The notes under the pieces: model-generated
Told to the model about the DNA's origin: nothing
The model's input: only the letters and a program-made list of their open reading frames with translations
The model's database searches: none
Assembly (NCBI GenBank): GCA_037349105.1
Contig: JAYJMM010000004.1
Coordinates: 1,701,001-1,765,000, forward strand
Direction: 5' to 3'
DNA length: 64,000 nt
Source of the DNA: Limnomonas spitsbergensis
Lineage: Eukaryota > Chlorophyta > Chlorophyceae > Chlamydomonadales
Program-made: the position numbers and the translations under genes
In this document: positions 33,174-44,918 of the stretch, in pieces
Position numbering within the stretch: the first letter of the stretch is position 1
Layout of the letters: each line of letters starts with the position of its first letter

Positions 33174-35627
33174 ATGGATGAGGCTTGCTTAAGAAAAGTC
33201 GAAGCGCGATTTCAGGTAGAACTGCATCCGAGCAAGCTCCACAACGTGGATGATGGCATATCAGAGTATCTGAGTGCTCTTTTATTCAGGTGATCCTAGT
33301 TCCCTAGTATGAAACGAACATTATTGAGGAGCATCTCTCAAATATTTCGAGTCGACACAGGTATCAGGACGATTTGGATGGGTTTGTCATGGCCTATGAT
33401 GGAATGAAAGTGTTGAGCAAGCAGGCAAGTGGGGTGGTGCAAGGTTAGAGTGATGGCATGAAGGTTCAATGGCCCCATGCACTCATGCAGCTGCCTTACG
33501 GGAAATGCACAACTTTCAGATCCACCTCTTCATATTTTTTCAGGCATCTATACATCCATACTTCCCATTGGTTCACATCGAGGTCAAGGCGCAAGTGCTG
33601 CTCTTCAAGCCGACAGTGGGCTGCATGTTGGGTGAGATAATGGCATGCTGACCATGCTTTTCGTCACAACCTATATGTTAGCATCATTGGTGTTGAGACT
33701 GTATTCATGACATGCATCTGGCATCCTGTGTGCAGTGTACAGTGGCTCATGACTCAGGATTCTTGAGTATGCATCATTTTCTGCACATGCGATTCCCTGT
33801 CTATGTCTTCCACTCTTACGTGTCATCTTACGTTCTACCCCTCACAGTTGGGAAAGTGATTAAGATAGCAGCAGACTTCATTGGGCTGCTTGTTCTTGGT
33901 GTATTCAATGCCTCTATCGCGGCAGACGCGATTCGGCCAGAGTTCAAGTGTGGCCGCATGGTATGTTGTGCGTGGGGGTGCATGCCGTGGTGGAAGATAG
34001 GAAAACCATTTCACTGTCAAGAATTAGCATATAAAATCTGTTAACAGAACGAGCATAGCAAGTCCTGGAATGCAGAACATGTTACCTGAATCTAACAGAT
34101 GTCCATGTCTGTAGTTCAGTGCATGTGCCTCAGATTGACGCATGTACAAATTTGATGCTGCTGATGTTGGATGTTTTCTTTGGTTTCGTAGGGCTCTTCA
34201 TGGGCCAGCAGGAAGGACAGCGAGCATGAGATTCAGGTCGGCACAGACGTGCGCTTCCAGGTCATCAAGTGAGTGTTCATGAGGGAGTTGAGAAGGTTGC
34301 TCACTCGGATATACTCTTAGGAGTAGGGTTCCAACTTGCCCCGGCCCCTGGCCGCGCTTCAAGTTCAGTGTGCCTAAATAAGGGCCGGTAGCAACGAGAC
34401 AGTAACAATAGCAGTGCAAAGTTGCCACAGCAGCAGGCGTGCACAACAGCCGAAGCAGTGAACATGCGCTATGAACAAAGCAGCATGCAGCCAGTGGACG
34501 ACGCAGTATTGTTGCAGGCATGCACAGCAGCACAGGGAACAGAGAACAACGCAGCAAGCATGCACATCAGTGTAGTCAGTATGTGCACAAAACAGCTGCA
34601 GTGCACAGTGATTCCCCCTGCAAAGAGCAATGCAGGTGACACATAATGGTTGAAGCAGCAGACATGGGCTGCAGTGTTACAAGCTGCCGGCATGCAGATT
34701 AGTCAAAAGCACAATGCACAGACGGTGGACCTAGCAGATTTGCAGCGGGCATGCACAGTGGACAAGCATGTACAGCGGTGCTTGTAAATTGCCTTTTTTT
34801 GATTTAGGGGGCTTATGTCTGACTGATAACGCACCCTTCAAAAAATGCTCACAGCTTAGGCCAAATTGATTTCCACCCAGGCATACCAGCCACATATGCA
34901 TGTATGCAATCAAACAATACACCACTACACCACCATGTAAGGATTACATTGGGTCTGAGCCGAAGGGCAAAGCTTCTGCATATATGAGTGCCGCTAGCCA
35001 CGTGCCCGCAGGCGGTAGCCCCGAGCTATTAACTGTCCCTGTGTCTTGCTGACACTCAGGCTGCAGGAGCAGGCTGCCTTCTTTGGCATCTTTGGCTCCA
35101 TGATGGACAAGAACACAGGCGCAGCTGATGTGCTACGGAAGCGGGGCCGCTTGCACCGCAAAAGGGCAGATGCAGCGCCCCAGCTGCTGGAGGCAAACGG
35201 CACTGAAGGGCGGCCAAGTGGGAAATCGAAGAAAGGATCAAAGGCAGAAAAGGTGGCCGGCAAGGAGGACAAGAAACGAGACAAAATGCAGAAAATAGCA
35301 ACTGGTGTGTCTCTTGCCTCTCCATGATTCCTCCTTCCTGTAGTCATGCCTGTCAAGCTCGTAGTATTGTTTTTTAGCTTGGAGGCTGCATCTCACTACT
35401 GCTGCCATGCACCCTGAGTTCACACCCTGTACTTGCCTTCAATTTGTATAATCATTTATGACAAAAATATGCACTGGACTGATGGTCACGAATGCATTGT
35501 GTTAAACTCTCCTGAAGCAGAGCCTAGCCTTGCGTCGTCTGAGGGCAAGGATGCCCATGCGCTGAAGAAGTCGAAGAAGAGATTGAGCGTGGACCACGAC
35601 AGTAAGCAGCGGAAGAAACAAAAGTAG
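33174..35627 (+). CDS. RPA43: RNA polymerase I subunit RPA43 (7 exons, 269 aa)
   Basis: Exons 33174-33289, 33361-33424, 33544-33631, 33848-33960, 34192-34268, 35060-35304 and 35521-35627 join in frame. The N-terminal SHS2/RNAP7-like part is clear: VELHPSKLHNVDDGISEYLS, FVMAYDGMKVLSKQ, VKAQVLLFKPTVGCMLG. The OB-like part follows: GKVIKIAADFIGLLVLGVFN, ASIAADAIRPEF, then TDVRFQVIK. The C-terminus is Lys-rich (KSKKGSKAEKVAGKEDKKRD) and probably nucleolar. RPA43 forms the Pol I stalk with RPA14 and contacts Rrn3 during rRNA initiation. Intron 2 begins GC (CAG/GCAAGT), a GC-AG intron. Intron 5 (790 nt) is filled with GCA/CA-rich low-complexity sequence. A TGTAA lies at 35757-35761. Confidence 0.9.
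34380..34790 (+). repeat. GCA/CACAG-rich low-complexity tract in RPA43 intron 5
   Basis: Irregular recurrences of GCATGCACAGCAG-like words over about 400 bp. They create spurious open frames on both strands. Confidence 0.6.
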
Positions 35628-35955
35628 ATTGCAAATTGGAATCATTTGTATGGTGTGGGGGATGTATGGATGGGGATGCGACATCCTGTTGGGCGAGAGT
35701 GAGCGGACGTAACTTATTACCGGTACGGAGGACGAAACCGTTGTCCAACTGAAACCTGTAACGTGTCAAAAAACCGATCGAATCGTCTGATTTCGAGCGC
35801 CAGTACGATGTACTCCATTGGAACTAGCGAGGTGCTCTTCCTAGGTTAAAATACATTACAACGACGAACCGGAAAACGCAAACCTGAGAAACCTGCTATT
35901 TAGGCGTACCCCTACAGCCATACAGGTAGTCCGCAGCTAGCAGATACGCTAAGAG
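35628..35955. other. Intergenic: RPA43 3' flank and ANK-MCAT promoter
   Basis: A 328-bp interval with a TGTAA motif at 35757-35761 and nothing else recognised. An in-frame TAA at 35950-35952 sits one codon before the ANK-MCAT start, fixing that ATG as the first available. Confidence 0.5.
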
Positions 35956-38900
35956 ATGGGTCGTGACATGACGGCAACGGGACGTTACCCTCCTCAACCG
36001 AGATACGCGCCCCTGGCTTTCTACAGCACGGTTCGACTCGGAGACCCAGAGATGGTAAGTCACCTTCAGCGAAGCTGGTAAAACGCTGAATGCAGGATCT
36101 CTTCATAATGCATTGAGTTAGTGACGCTACACCTCTGGGCCCTGCTTAGATACAGCTTGGCCACGTACGTAAACATAAAGCCAGCTAGGAAAGTCAAGGC
36201 AGAAGAGAAAAGAAAGAAAAGCCAGTTCACCCTCCAAAGAACAACAACAGCAAAGGTCAGGCAAACCGTATACCCTGCCCCTGAAGAGCCTTCAAAAAGC
36301 CCAACTGAACATTCCACAAAAGCAGGGTCTACCACTCCTGCCTGTAGGCTATCCTAGTTCCTGTCTCGTAGGGGGAAAAAGGTCGAAAGGAACTTGAGGC
36401 AAAAAGAAAGACAGATAGGTGCATAAAGGACAAAGACACCCCATCCAGAAAACAGAGCCAGAATGTAAACCACTCAGCCCAGTAGAGGCGCAGCTTGAGT
36501 GTTAGCTCATGATTGACATGTGATCATCGCACTAGTCCTTTCAAACACAAATTTGTAGCCCAGAAATTGTAGATTAGTACTATTACGTTGTTGAACCACC
36601 ATATCATAAACGGATGTACCTATCGTGTGGGTATGCCCTGCCGGCCCCACGCAGCCGAGCATTAAGCAGGGGCCAATGGGTATGCACCATCCTAAAACTA
36701 TGGTGTGACTGCCCCAGGAGCCTTTCCTAATTTAAGGAGCTTGGGAAGCTAAAAAAACCCACCAAAGAGTAAGCACGTAATTGCAACTACTGAGTTTGCC
36801 GAAGTAGATGTCAATTTTTTCCGCAGCTAGCCAAGATCATGGCTGCTGACCCCTACTTCATCACTCAAGATAACGGAGCTGGAGCTCCAGTGCACTTTGC
36901 TACGACATACCGGCAGCTTGACATGGTGAGCAGAGGAAAAAGATCCCCATCCTTACCTTCCAGAATAGGATCCTGATACTTACTTTGCATGCTTAAATGG
37001 GAACTTGATCTGGTCAGCAGGAGATTTTATCCAGGCGTCTATCACTTTTCATACTTCTCACCCTCAGAGGCATACACCCTGGCTATATGTTTACCAACTT
37101 TGAAATCCCTGCCCCCCCAGCTGCACCACTTGATCAACAGTGGTGCAGAAATTAACCAGAGGGACCCCAGAGGCTTCACCCCGCTGCACCGTGCAGCGTA
37201 CCTGGCTCACCTTGACGGCTACGTGGAGATTTATGAGTATTTGCTGGTGAGGGTACAGCGGAGGGGCCTGCCCCTAAGCAGTACAGGTCAGGGGTCCGGC
37301 CTGAAGTGTATAATGCCTAGGGGGGGGTCGTATTCCGTTACGATCCTCTGTGATTAGTGCAGCCCTGGCCTCAGAGGCTCAGGCACCTTTTGACCAGCAG
37401 ATCTGAATGATGATTTGTATGGGTTGACTAGACCAGGGGCCCTGGACTAGGAAAAGTTTGTGCTCGCTAATTTATGCGGATAGAGCTTGATGCCTGAGTC
37501 ACTAGAACCCAGACTGGCTGTGTCCAGGTTTTCTCCACACCACCAGGAGCAGCAATGCCCCAATGTTTTATGCAGAGTCGTGGAGCCGACCCTTCGATCC
37601 TGAGCGACGATTTCGATCCCTATTTGGACCCTGGCCAAAAGCGTCCCATCGACCTGGCAGTGGAGGCTGGACCGACACGGCAGATGCTGGCAGATTTGGA
37701 GGTCAAGTACGCTGGCGTGAAAAAGGTGAGTGCTGGGCAGTCAGTACCAGCGCCGCACGCAGGCCAGCACCCTCATTCCTAAAATCTCATGTACATTCTG
37801 CTTGAGGTTTGGGGGAAGAGTGGCAGATAACTTGAATCCCATGCACTCCTTAGTGTCTTGCTATGGCCTCCGTTGCACTATTCAACAGCTGGACTCTATC
37901 AACCCTTTGACTAGGTGGACCCCCAAACCATAACACACACCCTCAGACCTCCATACAAATACAGGAGCGGCAGCAGCTCTCATGATCCCCCCTCCCCCTT
38001 GGCGGCCGAATAGGCCAGGTGCCCACATGCAGATATTGGTGACTGGTGGGCTTTGTACGACTACGGTCTCCAGGCTGTCAAGCAGTGGGCAACAGACTAC
38101 CAGCCACCGTATCCGGAGGTCCTGAAGCGCCAGCGAGATCAGGATGCGCGCAAAGCAGGCCGGCTGGAGCGGAAGCTGAGGTGAGACCCCAGCCTCCAGC
38201 AGGGACGCCATGATGAATAACAGGGGAACAGGATATGGGTGCACTGCTCGAGATGCCTGGGCCCTGGATCTGGGACACTAATTGTGGGGGTTTGGCCAGG
38301 CCTCCTAGAAATGGTATCCCTCCCAGTGCTATGGCCAAACGAGTGGCTTCGGTAATCTACGCCTTCCGTTTTTTGTCTTTTTATTAGTTTTGTCCAGGAC
38401 AGGCAAGGAGCCTGATTTGCATAGAAAGCAAGGGCTCCTGTGAGGCTACTTCTTGACCACAGAATATGAGCTGGTACAGAAACTGAGTGGACCCTCCGGG
38501 CGCTGCTGCTTTCCATCTGGCAGTCTCTGGCCTTCCCACTAGACACCTGGCTCCCCTCGTCCCTTCCCTTCACCGTCCGTAGGAAGGAGGAGTTCTTATC
38601 CACGTACAAGACACTGGGAGCGGAGGCTGCGGCAAACAAAACCATGCTCGCGATGAAGCGAGCGCCAGGGGTATGATCATGGGCAATGTCTTAAGTATGC
38701 TAGTTTTCATGCATATCAGCATATGCTCACTCCACTCCACACTCTGCTCTCACTTTTCTCTCTGCTCCAAAGCCCGTTGCAAAACGCCTCATACCTTCTT
38801 TGCCCTCCTGCCCTCCTGCCTCCTCCTTTGCCTTTAGGTCTCCCCTGCGGCTCCCCCTCCTCCCCCGTCCGGACCCATCGCCTTCCTCTTCCCAGGCCAG

Positions 38901-41900
38901 GGTTCCCAGGCAGTGGGCATGCTCAAGGCCGCTCAAGACCTGCCCGCAGTGAAGGACATGCTGAACAAGGCCAAGGAGGTGCTGGGATATGATCTCCTGG
39001 ATGTCTGCCTCAATGGTGGGAGGGCCATGCTTGATAGTGCAGGCTTGCGCTTTTGACCTATTTGAGTATTTTGAAATTGGGAAGGAATCAGGCACATTTC
39101 AACGTTTACGCCATCATGCATGTCAGTGCCAGCAGTGTTGAGGCCTGCAAGCTCTTCAGCTTACTTGGTATGCCCCCCTTGCAGTGTTGAGGCCTGCAAG
39201 CTCTTCAGCTTACTCGGTATGCCCCCCTTGCAGTGTTGAGGCCTGCAAGCTCTTCAGCTTACTCGGTATGCCCCCCTTGCAGTGTTGAGGCCTGCAAGCT
39301 CTTCAGCTTACTTGGTATGCCCCCCTTGCAGTGTTGAGGCCTGCAAGCTCTTCAGCTTACTCGGTATGCCCCCCTTGCAGTGTTGAGGCCTGCAAGCTCT
39401 TCAGCTTACTCGGTATGCCCCCCTTGCAGTGTTGAGGCCTGCAAGCTCTTCAGCTTACTTGGTATGCCCCCCTTGCAGTGTTGAGGCCTGCAAGCTCTTC
39501 AGCTTACTCGGTATGCCCCCCTTGCAGAGTTGAGGCCTGCAAGCTCGTAAGCTCACCCGGCATGCCCCCCTTGCAGTGTTGAGGCCTGCAAGCTCTTCAG
39601 CTTACTCGGTATGCCCCCCTTGCAGTGTTGAGGCCTGCAAGCTCTTCAGCTTACTCGGTATGCCCCCCTTGCAGTGTTGAGGCCTGCAAGCTCTTCAGCT
39701 TACTTGGTATGCCCCCCTTGCAGTGTTGAGGCCTGCAAGCTCTTCAGCTTACTCGGTATGCCCCCCTTGCAGTGTTGAGGCCTGCAAGCTCGTAAGCTCA
39801 CCCGGCATGCCCCCCTTGCAGTGTTGAGGCCTGCAAGCTCTTCAGCTTACTTGGTATGCCCCCCTTGCAGTGTTGAGGCCTGCAAGCTCTTCAGCTTACT
39901 TGGTATGCCCCCCTTGCAGTGTTGAGGCCTGCAAGCTCTTCAGCTTACTTGGTATGCCCCCCTTGCAGTGTTGAGGCCTGCAAGCTCTTCAGCTTACTCG
40001 GTATGCCCCCCTTGCAGTGTTGAGGCCTGCAAGCTCTTCAGCTTACTTGGTATGCCCCCCTTGCAGTGTTGAGGCCTGCAAGCTCTTCAGCTTACTTGGT
40101 ATGCCCCACTTGCAGTGTTGAGGCCTGCAAGCTCTTCAGCTTACTCGGTATGCCCCCCATGCAGTGTTGAGGCCTGCAAGCTCTTCAGCTTACTCGGTAT
40201 GCCCCCCTTGCAGTGTTGAGGCCTGCAAGCTCTTCAGCTTACTCGGTATGCCCCCCTTGCAGTGTTGAGGCCTGCAAGCTCTTCAGCTTACTTGGTATGC
40301 CCCCCTTGCAGTGTTGAGGCCTGCAAGCTCTTCAGCTTACTTGGTATGCCCCCCTTGCAGTGTTGAGGCCTGCAAGCTCTTCAGCTTACTCGGTATGCCC
40401 CCCTTGCAGTGTTGAGGCCTGCAAGCTCTTCAGCTTACTTGGTATGCCCCCCTTGCAGTGTTGAGGCCTGCAAGCTCTTCAGCTTACTTGGTATGCCCCC
40501 CTTGCAGTGTTGAGGCCTGCAAGCTCTTCAGCTTACTCGGTATGCGCCCCTTGCAGTGTTGAGGCCTGCAAGCTCTTCAGCTTACTTGGTATGCCCCCCT
40601 TGCAGTGTTGAGGCCTGCAAGCTCTTCAGCTTACTTGGTATGCCCCCCTTGCAGTGTTGAGGCCTGCAAGCTCTTCAGCTTACTTGGTATGCCCCCCTTG
40701 CAGTGTTGAGGCCTGCAAGCTCTTCAGCTTGCTCGGTATGCCCCCCTTGCAGTGTTGAGGCCTGCAAGCTCTTCAGCTTACTCGGTATGCCCCCCTTGCA
40801 GCGTTGAGGCCTGCAAGCTCTTCAGCTTACTCGGTATGCCCCCCTTGCAGTGTTGAGGCCTGCAAGCTCTTCAGCTTACTCGGTATGCCCCCCTTGCAGT
40901 GTTGAGGTCTGCAAGCTCGTAAGCTCATCCGGCATGCCCCCCTTGAACCTTGCACCAGGTCCCAAGGAGAGGCTCGACAACACAGAGTGCTCGCAGCCGG
41001 CCCTGTTTGTTGCCGGTCTTGCTGCTGTGGAGATGCTGCGCAACTCTGGTCCCGAAGGGGCGGCCACAGTGGCTAGGTGATTCACACGACCTGGGGTGAA
41101 GACTGGCTGATCTGACTGGGCTGTCCAAGGCAGGGGGGCCGAATTGGCCTCAGAAACCCCGTCCTGCATTGGCTGATGCAGGGGTTTCTTAGGCAAAAAG
41201 CTGGCAAATTGGCTGTGGCAAATTGGCTGATGCACTGCCTGGACTGCCCCTGATGTAGGTGTAGCGCCACTGCTGGGCTGAGCCTAGGGGAGTACTGTGC
41301 GCTGGTGTTTGCAGGGGCACTCAGCTTTGAGGACGCAATCAAGGTCAGTGGCAGGGGGCAGCCATATGGCCCACTTGTTTTCTGCTGCACTGCTTTTGAG
41401 GGCCCAGGATTCTTGGCATGCCTGATATTCTAATTCTGAAATCTGTTCACCTTAATCTCGACCAATATGCAAAATGCAAATAAACATGCAAGGATTCAAA
41501 TTTATTGTATTTGCTCCAAATAAATTCATAACGCATGCTGGCCGCGTGTTTTCTGCTCGTGTCAAGGTGGTCAAGATTCGCTCGCAAAGCATGGCCGCAG
41601 CAGCTGCCCTGGGCGAGCCTCATGGCATGCTGAGTGTTGTTGGCCTGTCAGACCCAGGTCTGCAAAAGATCTGCGATGATGTCCTGGCCGAGATGCCACC
41701 CGGCAGGATTTGCAGGATTGCCAACTTCATGTTCCCCCAAGTGAGTTTCCACGGACCTGCCTTGGATGGGCTTGCCCCTCGCATTTCCCTCTCGTCTAAA
41801 AGCCTTCTGAGACCCCCAGCTGCCTGCTTGGACACATGCAGAAGTTAAATGACGCAAGGAAAGGCTACAGAACAAGCCACTCCCATTGATATGAGCAAAT

Positions 41901-43442
41901 GCCTGCTAAGTTGAAGCTCTCGCTTTTTTACCCCGCTGGCATGACTAACTCCTGAGCCCATACTAAACTAAAACATTCCCAGAAGATGTACTGCCCAACC
42001 GCCCACCTCACGCACCCTCGCCAATGCTACAGGGCCGCGTTGTGAGTGGCCACACAGCTGCTCTTTCGCTTGTGGCCGACAGGGCAACCGCAGCAGGTGC
42101 CCTGAAGGCCTCCCTGCTGGCTGTAGCTGGAGCCTTCCACACCAGCCTCATGGCACCGGCCTCACAGGCATTGTCTCAGGTAAGTGCATCTACCTGCCAA
42201 TAATCTCCTTATTAATTTTCATTTTAAAGGAATCACAACAGGCACCCGCCAAAGATGTATTTTGTGTTAAAGGACAAAACCCCCACAGAAACCCAAAAAG
42301 CTCATACCAGGGTTCCCCACCAAGCCTAGACAATGAAAGGCCCGGCCCCCTCTCTAAATACCCGTACACAGCAGCGGCACTAGCAATAGCAGAGCCCTGG
42401 TTTGAGTTGGAACATCAGCTGCGGGTTGATACCGTGCGTGTTGCATATAACAAGCATGCCTGTAATGTAGTTTCCTCAAGGCATCTCTCTAAGGGACTCA
42501 CCAGGTGAACATGCAAGGGGAGTAATTGTCAGGCTGTTCATGCCGGGACAGACGCAGAAGCACTGGTCCCATGTTATTTCTGACTCTACCCTCAACCCTC
42601 AATCCGTAACCCTTAACCGGATTTCTGTAAACAGGTGTTTGATATGTTTGTTTACCATTGTCCCTCTGTGTGCCTTTGTCGCCTGGCAGGCTCTAGAGGG
42701 AGTGACTTTCCACACCCCTCGCATACCCGTCATGAGCAACGTCACTGCAGCGCCCTTCCCATCTGCACCGGCAGAGATCCTGCCGCTCCTGGCTAGGCAG
42801 CTGGTGGAGCCGGTGCTCTGGGAGTCCTCACTCAAGGCCCTGCTGGCAGAAGGTAACATTGGGGTGCACTGCACTGGTAGACGTCGTCCTTGTTACATGC
42901 TGAGTCAGAGCAATCAAAGGTAGGACGCTGCATACTAAGCAACAACAGGAGAGGTTGAGTTGGTCCGGTCTATCTGAAAGAGTGGCATTTTCATGTTCTA
43001 TGATGTGCAAAGTTCCTACACAGGTTCAAACAGTTTTCCTTGGTGGGCCTGATATGTAAGATTACACTGGCTGTGTGTGGATATCAGCCCATGATGATCC
43101 ATGAACAAGTACTGGACATTTACGTCCTCCAGCTTTCCACGCTTCCCAGAAAAATACAAGGGGGATTCTGGAATTTCCCTTGGCAACGCCAGTAGGTCCC
43201 CTCGCTTACAAATTTCCCTGGCAACTCCCTCCTCACGTTTTCAATATTCCCCCTGGCATTTTCATCGTTGTCCACCGGTACTATTTTTGTCTTGCATGGC
43301 CTGACACCTTCCATTCCCCTTCCCTTCTCGGCCTGAAGGCAAGAAAGAGATGTACGAGCTTGGCCCTGGGCAGCAGATCAAGGCCATGCTCAGGAGGCTG
43401 GATCAGGAGACTTGGAAGACATTCAAAAATGTACAGCCTTGA
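35956..43442 (+). CDS. MCAT: Ankyrin-repeat / malonyl-CoA:ACP transacylase fusion (13 exons, 563 aa)
   Basis: Exons 35956-36054, 36827-36925, 37121-37246, 37576-37725, 38014-38180, 38583-38670, 38838-39015, 40959-41076, 41265-41343, 41567-41740, 42033-42179, 42690-42852 and 43339-43442 join in frame. Residues 1-158 hold ankyrin-type repeats (PRGFTPLHRAAYLAHLDGY; EYLLSRGADPSIL), followed by a charged linker (160-243). Residues ~256-563 are a complete transacylase: FLFPGQGSQ, GLSLGEY with nucleophile Ser348, AFHT with His462, and LYELGPGQQIKAM. It transfers malonyl from CoA to ACP for fatty-acid synthesis. The transacylase exon is preceded by an in-frame TAG and has no ATG before FPGQGSQ, so it needs the upstream exons. 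No transit peptide is obvious at the N-terminus, odd for a plastid or mitochondrial enzyme. The exon 5 acceptor (TAG/GCC at 38014) is the weakest junction. Confidence 0.85.
36115..36150 (+). repeat. R2-like motif in ANK-MCAT intron 1
   Basis: Contains GTGACGCTACACCTCTGGGC, close to copies at 7328, 9707 and 54308. Intron 1 (36055-36826) otherwise holds no recognised feature. Confidence 0.4.
39136..40948 (+). repeat. 49-bp minisatellite, 37 units, in ANK-MCAT intron 7
   Basis: Units start every 49 bp from 39136 to 40900 with no length change (36 x 49 = 1,764). Each unit contains CAGCTTACT (branch-point-like CTTAC), GGTATG, a C6 tract and TTGCAG, so each is a complete 3'-splice-site-like module. 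Units 9, 14 and 37 share a variant (CTCGTAAGCTCA and GGCATG). The last unit leads into the real acceptor CCTTGCACCAG at 40958, so the array looks like serial duplication of the native intron end. The unit is not a multiple of three and is not coding. Confidence 0.95.
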
Positions 43443-44918
43443 TCTTAGCTCCCTGAAGGGGGGGGGTGAGGGTAGAACCCAGCATGATACCAGGATGCTG
43501 TGAATGAACAGACGCATGGCATGTTCTCCATCGGTTACTTGGATCCGGCTAGCCATGGAGTCAACGTTTCATTCAGGTCAATCAACAATCATTGCCATGT
43601 CCTTGTAGCTTTCGTGGAATTTGAAGGCTTATGCCCACTGCCATGTTAATTTCCGGTGTCTGCTTGTTGAAGTTTGCGGTAACGCCATGTGAGGTATGCA
43701 TCTTTCTCTTCGGATTTGCGGCGTTGTCCTCTGGTCTTGGACTGATGATGTTCCATCTGTCCTTGATATATGTATCCGCATGCTATTCGTGGATACAATT
43801 CCTTTGCACACCCCTTGCCTGTCAAAGGTTCAAACAAGAAGATACCAATCGTCTGACTGCCGGGCCAGTTCTCTTTTAGATTTGCTGACGGCATTACGTT
43901 CTTGTTCTATCGCAGTCTCGAATGGTCTTATAGGCTGTATCTCTGCTGCACGTACGACCTGTCTTAATCTGAAAATCATCGGTCCGCAGTTGACGAGCAT
44001 ATGTGGGGACGCAGCAAATGCGTATGGATGCGGCTCAGCTGCATGAAAGCATGACAGGTTACAATGTGTTACTCGAAAGCCCAGTCAGACGGGCATTGTT
44101 TAGACAACTTCAATAAATTCCCGACTTCAATCTGCTTTCACAAGAGATGAAAACAATTTTGAGGTGAAGAATTCCGTCAAAAATCCTTTGAAAAGGAAAT
44201 TATTCATGTTGACTACCTCCACGAAAGAGCGATGTAGGCGAACCATGCCCACCACCTCCCAAATCGTTTGCTTTATGCGTAGCATCCAAATATACCTGTG
44301 TCCCTCATAAAAAATTTATGTGCTTTGCACAGAGCATACCATCCCGATGCATAAGTTTTCGACAGACAATCCAGAAATAGTAAGGGCTTCTTCCTACTAG
44401 TCCGATCAAAAGTAAAGCTACAGGTTCACCACAGCTCAGATGATGAAATTCAGGAATGCTCTTCCTGTGGAGCGAAGGAAGGTGACATAAACCATTCCAT
44501 GCTACGGTATGCTGCAAAAACAAATGGGAATCAGCAAAATTAATTGCACCTGAAGAAGACCCTCTCTCATAACATCCTGTCTTAACCGTATCTCTAAACC
44601 ATATCAGATCACGAAACAGTCTTTGCTTTCAAAATAATAATGAACTCGCAACTGCACTGCATTTATGGTAAATTCGCGTACAATTGACAAGCTCCTTCAA
44701 AAAGCCACCAAATATACAGGGCACCAAACAAGCTCCTTTCCAAAAAATCTGTTCCATGCAACTGCGCAGGCGACAAGCGAATGATAATTCTTAGGTTTCC
44801 GGAATAAAATTACGCTGACACAGGATATCTGGTTCAAATGCTGTTAAATTGATATGTGAGGATGGTAAAAATGTCAAAAGTCCCCAAACATGACTCCTGG
44901 CGCGCTTGGATGCCTACA
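43443..44918. other. Convergent intergenic stretch, nothing recognised
   Basis: The interval between the 3' ends of ANK-MCAT (+) and the GARP factor (-). Short frames only, no recognisable RNA or repeat. Confidence 0.4.

Noticed and set aside
39136..40948. CRISPR-like array
   Set aside because: The 49-bp units are contiguous with no unique spacers, lie in a eukaryotic intron and carry splice signals.
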